64,000 bases of DNA, taken from Anniella stebbinsi (Eukaryota; Chordata; Lepidosauria; Squamata; Anniellidae). Positions 55,731 through 64,000 of the stretch are shown piece by piece. Every line of letters starts with the position of its first letter. The first letter of the stretch is position 1. The notes beneath the pieces are model-generated. The model was not told where the DNA came from. It made no database searches and worked only from the letters and a program-made list of their open reading frames with translations. The position numbers were made by a program, and so were the translations under genes. The DNA is taken from contig JARDYH010000007.1 in the NCBI GenBank assembly GCA_029215795.1, positions 95,743,263 through 95,807,262 on the forward strand, in the 5' to 3' direction.

Positions 55731-56206
55731 TTCAGACAACACTTTAGGTGATGGAGGGGGGAATAGCATACTCACGGTGCACTATTTTTGCGGCACCCGC
55801 CACACGACATGTTGCCCCTCCCCCTGTCACGCGGCTGAAAGTCCTGGCGTCCTTCTGGGCTGCTGCGTCTCCTCCCTCCCCCCTCCTTCAGTCCTCCGGC
55901 TGTATCCCATCATTCACCGCAAGTTCTGCAGGCTGTATTGGGGGGGTTTCAGCTGCTCCGGCCAGCGAACTCTATGACCAAATGGAACAGTACACGGGAC
56001 AGAGGGTTCTCTCCACACAACACTTTAAACAACGGAGTTCAGGATAAACAATGTGCAAGCCAGTTGTTTTTCCCCGTTGTTTAATTGCCCCAAATAGCGT
56101 ACCGTCAGTTGTGTGTGCGTTGTGTGTTGCCCTCCACATGACACAATAAGCAACACGACTGACTATTGTTTCTCCCCCTGCTCCATTGATTATTGTGTTG
56201 TCCAAA
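55731..56206. mobile_element. Possible inverted-repeat element G
   Basis: TTCAGACAACACTTTAGGTG at the left is loosely mirrored by ATTGATTATTGTGTTGTCC at the right. Internal AACACTTTAAACAACGGAGT and GTTGTTTTTCCCCGTTGTTT also mirror each other. The terminal match is short and no target duplication is evident. Confidence 0.4.
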
Positions 56207-56248
56207 CCAGGCCCCTGAATTCATGCCCCCAGGGTAAATAAACCCTCC

Positions 56249-56249
<1 letters not shown>

Positions 56250-56287
<38 letters not shown>

Positions 56288-56289
56288 TC
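56250..56289. repeat. (CTTT)n microsatellite
   Basis: About ten perfect CTTT units. Confidence 0.95.
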
Positions 56290-57043
56290 CAATCTATAGC
56301 ACACTTTTAAAAAATCCTTTTGAAATTTAACAACCTTTAACCTCGCTGTGGATCATTAAAGAATACCCGCAACTGAAACACATCCAGCAGCATTTACTAT
56401 CTGTAGAGGAGAGAGAGTTATTAGAGAGGGAGGAGGGGGAGAGATGCCAGCTGCATGCTAGGGGCTGTGGGGTTTTTTTAAGAGTCACCCTTAAAGGCAA
56501 AATCAGAGGTGTGTTTTATCAGAAAACAGGGACAATTGGCATGTATGGCCCAGTGGGATTGGGCTGAAAGTCCAGCCAAATATAGGAAGGCAGGAACGGA
56601 AAAACAGCCAAACTAGCCAGAGAGTCAACTCTCTGAAAAGTGGCTGACGAATGTTGCAATTCCTGCCATTAAAGGTGAACTTTGTGAGCAGAGGATGGTT
56701 AATGACTGGAAACAAATTATTTAAAGCTTGGGAGAGACACAGCAAAATCTCTCTGGGGTTTCTGAGTGAGTCACTTGACTTAGAATCTCCTCTTGAGTGT
56801 GTGTGTTTGTGCGTGTGCGTGTGTGTGTGTGTGAGAAAGAGAGAGAGAGAGAGAGAGAGCACCCTTCCCTGTGATTTGTTCATCAGCTGATCAGCTTCTA
56901 AGTATTCTTGCCCATCCTCTGGTCCCAGCATGTTCTTCTCTCCCCCAAATTTTCTGACATTCCTTGTCATGTCAAATCCCATCTTTAAACCCCTCCATTT
57001 CCATAATCCTCTTTCCAGGACCTTCAAAGGATTGCTCTCTCAT

Positions 57044-57089
<46 letters not shown>

Positions 57090-57364
57090 CCCCCCACCCT
57101 CATTTGTCCTCCATGTAGGTGAAACCAACATTAAACACAGGTGTTCTGTTGTTCCCACTCTGTGATAAGATTAGTGGCAAAACCTACAGTGGTTCGTGAG
57201 TTAAGGTTGAATGGAATACTCAAAAGATAGGAAATCATTTTTCCAACTATAACACCAGCCCCCCTTTCAAACCACAAAGCTCCTTGGGCAAAGTGACCAG
57301 CACAGGTGTGGCAAGTGATGAAGGGCAGGAGTCCTTTGGGATGCACATGTGACTATTCAACTAT
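56290..57364. other. Unassigned, with three microsatellites
   Basis: (GT)n at about 56797-56832 runs into (GA)n at about 56836-56859. A (CT)n tract runs at about 57043-57087. The frames that cross them are not coding. No other feature recognised. Confidence 0.5.
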
Positions 57365-58905
57365 ACAGACCCAGGCACAAGCCCCCACAACTGCTCTCTG
57401 ACCCCACCAACCTGAAGCGCCCACCCTCACCCTGAGCTCCATAGACATTCACCCCCACCATGAGTTTCCACCTACGATCCCCCACCCCAAACATTGACTT
57501 CCAGACACCCACACCAGATATGAAGCCCCCACTGTGACACTCAAGACTCCCCCCTTTGAGCCCGAGGCCCCACCTCCTGCGACACCACCCTGCAGACCCA
57601 GGCATGAAACAAAAACGCGAAGAGGTGGTCCTCACACTAGAACAAGAAACCCCGTGGTGGGTCCACAGATAAGAGTCTGGGCGTCTATAACTGCTATGTG
57701 TGCAATATCTCAAAATGCTCTTTACATATCGTATAAAAAATCTGCAAGCTAGAAGGAATCACTTTCAGGTGTTAACTCACATATTTCCACACATATATAA
57801 GGAGTTCACTTTACTATTCATCAGGCTTCTCTCCATTGAGGTAGACTCATTGATGTTTATTGGACACCAAGAACAGGTAGTTATACATATTTTGGTAAAA
57901 AAAATCCTTATATTATTAAAAACTAAGGAATAATGTTTTAGTAAGTAATTAATGTGCTTGTAGATTGATGCTTGTGATCTAAGGTACAATTTGAATATAC
58001 AATGTATAATAGATTCTATCATGATTATCAGACAATAATGCCAATACCTTGTACAAATTTATGGTACACTAGCTTGCATAATGTAAATATGTTCAACCAT
58101 ATTTGTTCTAGAGTCAACCTGGTGTCCAGTCCACAATGGGGATTAAAGTCAGTCACTCCAAATGAAAAGTAGATTAAAGGATATTCAACACTGTTACGCT
58201 ATATTCTAAGATAGTCACTCCAAATGAAGTGTGGATTCAACAGTGTTATGTTATATTCTAATATTTGGACATCGAGTTCTTTCAAAACCTTTTGTTAAAT
58301 CATCATTGTTAAATTATTATTTATGAGTGTTATTGAAGATCAGATACACAGCCACTGAGGAAGGAGTCAGAAACGGTTTAGGACAAACCGCTATTACCAT
58401 TTGTGTATGTGTATTGTATTGTGGACATATTACTTTGTGTATTCGACAAGCTAATTATTATTTGTTTAACAAGTTCCTCTATGTGTCCAACTCTTTAGAA
58501 TACTCATTTTTGTGGATATAACGAAAGTGTTGTGTATTGAACAGTCATTAACACTACTAGTTTCACGTCTATTAATGATTGCATTATTCAGTGCATTCAA
58601 CAAATTGTTGAATTAGGAATACTTTATTTCCAGGGTGGAATTAATAAAATTCATTGTGAAACTATATATGTCCTTCTAGCATGCAGAATTTTTATACGAT
58701 ATGTAAAGAGAGTTCTTACATGAATGTAGCATTTTGAGATTTTGCACACATAGCAGTTATAGACGCCCAGACTCTTATCTGTGGACCCAGCACGGGGTTT
58801 CTTGACTCAGGCATGAAAGCATGGAACCCACATCCCCACTCACCCAACCCCATCCTGCAGATACTCACCCCTGAACCCCCCCTTTAATTCCCTCTCCCTG
58901 CCTTA
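57365..58905. repeat. C-rich degenerate repeat tract split by element J
   Basis: Both flanks of element J, 57365-57640 and 58805-58905, are C-rich with recurring CACCC and CCACC words (for example CACCCCCACCATGAG and CACCCCTGAACCCCCC). They share CAGGCATGAAA close to each junction. This suggests J inserted into a low-complexity, possibly decayed tandem repeat. Confidence 0.5.
57643..58804. mobile_element. Element J: 1.16 kb with long terminal inverted repeats
   Basis: CAAGAAACCCCGTGGTGGGT at the left is mirrored by ACCCAGCACGGGGTTTCTTG at the right. The inverted arms are about 110 bp (left) and 130 bp (right); the difference is an extra block of about 20 bp in the right arm. They include AGATAAGAGTCTGGGCGTCT and CTTTACATATCGTATAAAAA. 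The interior is AT-rich, with an imperfect 60-70-bp tandem duplication (AGTCACTCCAAATGAA at about 58151 and 58215). No transposase seen and no target duplication obvious. Family not recognised. Confidence 0.75.
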
Positions 58906-58909
58906 AGCC

Positions 58910-59482
58910 TTGCTTAAGGGGTCCCTGTGCAACAGTGAGCAAGAGGCAGAAGGTCAGTCAACCAAGAAGAAGAGAAGAGTAATCGTTGTGGAAGACTCCC
59001 TGCTGTATGGGATTGAAACCCTAGTATGTCGCGAAGACCCATGGACTCGCCAGGTGTGCTGTCTCTCAGGAGCACGGATTAGAGTTGTGACTGAAGGCTT
59101 GCCAAAGTTCATCAAGCCCACTGACACATATCCTTTTCTTCTCATCCATGTGGGAACAAATGATATTGCCAAGCGGAGCTATGAAGAAATCATGTCAGAC
59201 TTCAAAGCTTTGGGAAGGAAACTCAAGAACTTTGGGGCCAAGATAGTTTTCTCATCCATCCTCCCGGTTCTTGGAAGAGGATTAGAACGGGTAAGAAAAA
59301 TACTCCGGGCGAACGACTGGCTACGAAGGTGGTGCCGACGTGAGGGGTTCAGATTCTGGGACCACGGGCTACGCTACTTGGAAGATGGACTGCTGGTAAG
59401 GGATGGGTTGCACCTCACAAGGGCTGGGAAGAATGTGTTTGGCCACAGCATGAAGAAGCTCATCAGGAGGGCTTTAAACTGA
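58910..59482 (+). pseudogene. CR1 ORF1 fragment: uninterrupted SGNH esterase domain
   Basis: The 190-codon frame is homologous to 36085-38054 without the inserted element. It shows KKKRRVIVVEDSLLYGIETL, where the expected Gly of GDS is Glu but the Ser is kept; CCLSGARIRVVTEGLPKFI; LLIHVGTND (oxyanion Asn); IVFSSILPVLGRG; and DGLHLTRAGKNVFG with the catalytic His. It ends IRRALN, the normal CR1 ORF1 terminus. CR1 homology begins at about 58919, so the first codons are flanking, and it ends near 59510. No ORF2 follows, so this is a fragment and not an independent gene. Confidence 0.85.
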
Positions 59483-59510
59483 ATCCTACGGGGGCGGGAG
59501 ACGTAAACCT

Positions 59511-60067
59511 TGGCACTCCGGACACCAGGCAGAGCCATCTTCTGTCATCCCTACATTTACAAATGGTGGGGGGCAGAAAACAAGCCCAGGCATGGCTGCA
59601 GCTTCTTCTTTGGCTTTAAGGAAGTAGGGAAACATCTTTGACATTGCTTTGCTCTCCGCACCTTTCCAATCCCGATGGGATGCCCTCACGAGCCTGCTTT
59701 CGACTTTGCCTGGTTGGTTGCCCCATGCCACACAGCTGCAGCGCCACCTGAGGAAGAATAAGAGTGTCTGACTGGCTATGGGGCCTACGCAATTGTGAGG
59801 AGGCAGATCAGGCTCAGATCAGGCCGTTGGGAGAGAGCAGTGGTGCCGGACCCACTGCCCAGCCCTTAACTTACTGAGCATGCGCAGTTAGCTCAAAATG
59901 TTCTGAGCATGTGTAACGCTAAACAACAAAGAATGGAGCCTGTTTATTTAAATAAACTCTAATAATTTAAATAATTATTCAGTTAAGTTCAATAGTTATT
60001 GCTATTTCTACAACAGAAGGGGGAGGCAGGTGGGGGGAGGCAGAAGGGACCTGCCCTGCCTGCCCTG
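59511..60067. other. Unassigned sequence
   Basis: No feature recognised. AT-rich patch near 59945-60000. Confidence 0.35.
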
Positions 60068-60860
60068 ATGTCGTATTACAACAGTTTTTAGTCTGGGACT
60101 TTAGCCAAACACCTTATCAAAGAATGTCCGGGACGGACGCCAGAACTTATTTGTTTGAAGGTTTCTATTTATACTCCAGAGATTAACCCCCTGGTCAGAG
60201 TCAAGTGCCGAACTTACACTGAAAGGCAAAGCAGTCCACAGCTCCGTTTCAGGATCTCAAAATCGCTTTAAGAAGTCCACAAGGTCCATTTACCAAAGCA
60301 AGGGTCACGTCAGAGATTCAGTCAGCCAAATGTCGAAGCCGAAGGTCAAACCAGATATGAGCGGAGTCCAGGGTCCAGGGTCAACAGTCACGCCAGTTGT
60401 TCAGTCCACAGGTTGCAAGCCAGAAGTATGCGGGAGTGTCAGGAGCCAAATACGTCGGTTGTTCCCAACGAAAACCTTGCTTTCTGTTTTCCCCTTTTAT
60501 ATTCACCTGAGCCTGTCCTCGCCCCTTTTCCACAGCTGTTCCACATTCCTTTGCAATCTCATTTAAGGCCTGCATCAGCTGTGCTCTGTTTTCTCAGTCT
60601 CATGCTTCGCCTTGTGGGCTTAGCTTTCTCCGCCCGTTTGAGCTGCCGCCTTTGCTGGGGAGTTACTGGACAAACTCCTTCAGGCCCCGAGTCTTCCTCA
60701 CTAGAAACAGGGGGTGGAAGAGGGTGGCTTTCCTGGGGCTCTTCTGAGGACCCTCCCTGCTGTTCCTCCTCCTCCGGTAAGTCCTGGGGAATGGGCAAGG
60801 CTGCAGTCTCTGCCACTTCTTCCTCCTCAGAGGAAGATTCTTCAGACTGCCTCATGACAC
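60068..60860 (-). mobile_element. Probable LTR-retrotransposon fragment: end of an ORF plus LTR-like sequence
   Basis: On the minus strand a frame of 98 codons (60855-60559) has an acidic Ser/Glu stretch (SEESSSEEEEVAET) and a basic end (RRQLKRAEKAKPTRRSMRLR). Its stop is followed by about 490 bp containing TATAAAAGG (60495-60503) and a second TATAAATAG (about 60166-60174), and ending near TAATACGACA. An acidic/basic C-terminal frame running into a TATA-bearing terminal region is what a Ty3/gypsy-type 3' end with its LTR would look like. LTR borders, primer site and second LTR were not identified. It is fragmentary, and the assignment is tentative. Confidence 0.35.
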
Positions 60861-62984
60861 CTGAGCAAAGAACGGGTTCTGGCTGGGGCCGAGGGGAGGG
60901 AGAGCGGTGGCCCGCCAGGTGTTGTTGGGCTCCAACTGCTGAGCTCTATCAGTCCCTCCCTGAGGTGCTCCTGGACCCAACGTTACTCCTGGCTGGCCAG
61001 GTGGTGGCCTTTGCTTTGGTTAGTAATGCTTCTGGACAGCTCCTGTTTTGTACCAGCTGCCCCCTTTTCTGCAAAAGGCAGACCTGGCCATGGTCACGAT
61101 CTTGGATGAACCCACCCGCCAGCTGGGATCTCAATGCACAATACTGTAAGCCATCCTCCATCTCAGTCACAGGCCCCACCTGCAGTACGGGGATAATGGG
61201 CTATATGGGCCTTGCCAGGGCAACCGCTTCTTCCTGGTCTCTGTTCCCTTTTCTGTTTTTATTTTTATTTTGTGTTTTTCCTTGGGGAAGTCAGGGGTCC
61301 AGAACCCAGTGGCCCCACGTCCTCCACTCCTCCTCATGCAGAGATCTGCTGCTGGCCAGCAAAAAGGGCCTTGACTTGAGGAACGTAGTTGCCAGCCATG
61401 GGTAGGTACTGCATCTCCTGAGGTTCTTCCATGAGAAAGGCTAGGCCTAGAGAGCCCTGCACCCTGTTGGGGTCACCCATCCCTCACAGCCATCCTGTTG
61501 ATGTCCTTCCCCACTATAAAAGCTCAGGTGGCCAAATCTGCTAGCACAGGGAAGCCCCTCCCCCAGGGCACTGGGTCCTCACCTGGTGAGTGGAAGGCCC
61601 AATAGGTGGGGGTACATTTCCAGGTTGACTCTGCCCCCCTCCTTCTCTTCCACTTCCTGGAGCCACTTGGGCCATTGCAGTCCTCCTTTCAATTTCTCTC
61701 TTCTCTGGGTCTGGTGAGGGATGGGGAAGGAATTCGTTCAATTCATGCTTTAATGCAAACGTAACGCACCTTGTGCTTCCAAACCAATATGCAAACTGAA
61801 GCCCAGTTATCCTTCAGTGTTCACCCTTCTACAAATGTCGCAATGGAGTTCTCCAGTCAAAAAGTGCAGACGAAAATGAGAATTAGGGAATGAGTATTGG
61901 GGGAAAGTGCACACAAAACTGAATATATTAGTGAACGTCAATGCATTTTATTAGGAACAGTTCAGTTCCTTTTTTTATGCGGTCACTGATCCATTATTAG
62001 GAACATTGCCTATAAAAATGTGTATAAGGCAAAATTATATAAACAAATGCATGTACTAGGAGAAATGCATGCAAAAATTCATGAGAACTTTAAAAAATCC
62101 TTACAGTTTGGGTCAGATTGGAAAAATGAGAAACTGAGAGAAACCCAAACTGGCAGATTCACCCATGCCCAGGGCTGAACCTCTCGGTTTTCTCCATCTC
62201 CTGCTCTTTTCTGTGGCCTCTCCTCCACCCTCTGCTTGGCTCGGCTTGGCTCGGCTGGGCGCTCTCCTCTTCTCCCTGCTATCCAAGTCTGATCCCGGAG
62301 GCTCTTATAGAAGTGATGCTTCCTGGACCATCCTCTGCCACTCCCCTTTCAGGCAGCTCCTGCTGCCATGCCTGACCTTACTCACTCATTTATCATATTC
62401 CACATAATATACAAAAACCTTTAAGCTGATCCCCTTTAGCTTGGCCAGTGAATGTGTGGCCAAGTGCTCCAGCCAGGGCATGAAGAGGCTGTCCCTCACT
62501 GTGCGCCCTGGTGATTTTCTCCAGTTCTGTGTCTATTGGGCATCATTGGCTCCTTTTCGCCACACTTTTTAAATTGTTGTTTTCCATGCTGTGGCCCTAC
62601 AGTTTCTTTTGCGGGTGAGAGACAAAGCTGCGGATTTCACCTTGACCTACAAGCTGGACCATTTTCCTGGCAAGTCCAATTCCTTGAGCTCCTTGTGCAC
62701 AGAATGCCAGTGTTCGTTCTTCTCTATATGACACACTCGGGACTCTAATCCAAGGGAATTATTGCCTAAATGTGTGATCTGCCTCATTTCACTCCTCTGA
62801 CAAGCTCTGACATGTCTGAAATTCCTAGATTTCCAAATAGGCAGGATTTATTATTTAGAGGGGGAAATCCTCATGATATATGTCATGTCCTTCCAAGTGC
62901 TGAACTCAGATTAGCTTGGGGACTTTTAGTGTGTTTCAGCTGCCTCCAGTCTCACTGTTCTTCAGGTGTTCTCCAAGAATGTCC
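60861..62984. other. Unassigned, perhaps more of the LTR element, then a candidate conserved element
   Basis: The interval 60861-61760 may continue the minus-strand LTR element (minus frames at 60949-61179 and 61541-61741 have no recognised domain). The interval 62540-62900 is single-copy DNA with words such as TGACAAGCTCTGACATGTCT and GGCAGGATTTATTATTTAGA, a possible conserved noncoding element. Both readings are inferences. Confidence 0.3.
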
Positions 62985-63490
62985 AGCTGCCTCAATGGGT
63001 GGAGGTAAAGCTGCAGGCAATCTGCATATTGGCAATACTTCAGCCCAAACCTCCACATCACTGCTCCCCACAGTTTCATTTACATACTGAAAAGGGGGAG
63101 AGAGAGAAACTTGAAGTTGCCCAAATGTTAATGGGCAGGGGATGGAACAAATGTCACCCGGCATCGCCTTCTGGGTCTGTCCCCCAAGGAAGCATAACAC
63201 CATGCCTATGTGGCCCTGAAGAGACAGTCCAGAAGGATGCCATCATCCATGTTACTGAAAGCCATGGAAAGGTCCAGGAGAGCCAGTAGGGTCAAACACT
63301 GTGCCCATCCATTCCACAGCGGAAGACATCCAGCAGGACAACCAGGGCAGTTGCTTTCCCGAACCCAGGCCAGACGCCAGACTGGGATGGATCTAAAATA
63401 AGCAATGTCATCCAAGATTCCCTGAACCTCACACATCACCATTTGCTTCAAGACTTGGTTGCTCCAGGAAATGGTAGGTTTGTAACTGGA
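62985..63490 (-). mobile_element. Old LINE (L2/CR1-group) reverse-transcriptase fragment, minus strand
   Basis: The minus-strand translation gives LLALLDLSMAFSNMDDGILL, clearly the motif A block LLVLLDLSAAFDTIDHGILL. At about 63010-63080 the reversed YADD/3' palm region is suggested (CTGCATATTGGCAATAC and CATTTACATACTGAAAAGGG). Many frameshifts. It is older than the L2 copies at 29-50 kb. Confidence 0.6.
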
Positions 63491-63589
63491 TGCTGCTGTT
63501 GACAGGGGCTGGACATGGATGGAAGGAGTCCAAATCCAGACTCTGCCCTAATTTGACTGTTCTCTCAGCTCGGGGATGAATAACTCGTG

Positions 63590-64000
63590 GGGCGTTCGCC
63601 TCATGAGGTCGCCGAGCACTGCTTGACTAACCCTTTTCCAGGAGCCGACCTGGCCGAGCACTCAGCGAAGCACATTTTCCGGAGGCCACGGAAAGTGTGC
63701 TTTGCCCCCCCCCCCCGCAGCACCAAGAGGGCCTTTAAGGCGCATGGGGGAGGGGGAGGGTGAAGCAATTTCCCTAAGGCTGGGGAAATTGCGTATTTCC
63801 CCCCTCCACTCTAATGGCCACTCTAATCACATTCCCCCAACCGACGGGGGCTTTAAAGGCCCTGTTAATAGGACCTTTAAGGCCCTCATCAGCATAGCAG
63901 GGGGAAAGAGAAACTAGAGTGGAGGAAGAAAATGCACAATTTCCCCAGCCTTGGTAAAATTGCGTATTTCCCCCGACTTCATTAATGGTGGCTGCCATTG
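63590..64000. repeat. Hairpin-rich fold-back repeat, family H copy 2 (runs off the window)
   Basis: It contains GGAGCCGACCTGGCCGAGCA, related to the stretch near 630-660. A GGGCTTTAAAGGCCC / GGACCTTTAAGGCCC hairpin lies near 63846-63885. Mirrored CCCCAGCCTTGGTAAAATTG and AGGCTGGGGAAATTGCGTAT arms surround it. Continues past the window end. Confidence 0.6.

Noticed and set aside
60413..61405. 330-codon plus-strand frame
   Set aside because: It has no recognisable domain, and its strand is opposite to the LTR-like frame with the clear acidic/basic pattern. Most likely it is an antisense open frame.
590..64000. Terminal repeats of one giant element bounded by the family H copies at both window ends
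   Set aside because: The two H copies differ in order and the window edges are arbitrary. Nothing between them suggests a single unit.

Overview
This window looks like non-genic DNA from a squamate reptile (lizard or snake). I identified that from its repeats: L2- and CR1-clade LINEs, tRNA-derived SINEs of the squamate type, and many short hAT-like inverted-repeat elements. I found no convincing host protein-coding exon, tRNA or rRNA. Long open frames that are not LINE-derived look like chance or antisense frames in GC-rich repeats. All boundaries were read by eye and can be off by about 5-10 bp, except where a target-site duplication (TSD) fixes them.

Layout. 0.6-1.2 kb: hairpin-rich repeat, related to one at 63.6-64 kb. 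1.2-3.3 kb: mostly single-copy DNA with a candidate conserved noncoding element. 3.3-8.8 kb: LINE tails, a SINE, and three inverted-repeat elements, one with a CpG-rich fold-back core. 9-22 kb: sparse LINE tails and short elements, a long inverted repeat at 14.5-15.0 kb and a 477-bp palindrome at 19.5-20.0 kb. 22.2-25.5 kb: nested hAT-like elements, then one copy of a 1.27-kb duplication. 26.9-28.7 kb: a 1.4-kb inverted-repeat element and an inverted pair of GC-rich repeats. 29.5-32.4 kb: an L2 LINE whose apurinic-like endonuclease/reverse transcriptase frame is broken by a single stop. 35.4-40.4 kb: a long CR1 LINE with an SGNH-esterase ORF1 and a decayed ORF2, split by a 1.4-kb element. 40.4-45 kb: an L2 LINE carrying a three-level nest of insertions, whose innermost element holds a GC-rich tandem array of about 242-bp hairpin units. 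46-54 kb: CR1 and L2 fragments, more hAT-like elements, and the second copy of the 1.27-kb duplication. 54-64 kb: SINE and fold-back elements, a 1.16-kb element with long terminal inverted repeats, a CR1 ORF1 fragment, an LTR-retrotransposon-like piece and an old LINE fragment.

How it fits together. The LINEs supply the only recognisable protein domains. The DNA elements are non-autonomous: no transposase was seen, and they would have depended on one encoded elsewhere. Several have clear 8-bp TSDs and termini beginning TAGGG, TAGGC or CAGGG, which fits the hAT superfamily. The most unusual object is the 2.1-kb TAGGG element at 40804-42888 with its array of hairpins. The most informative rearrangement is the 1.27-kb segment inserted beside a hAT-like element whose 8-bp target appears three times.
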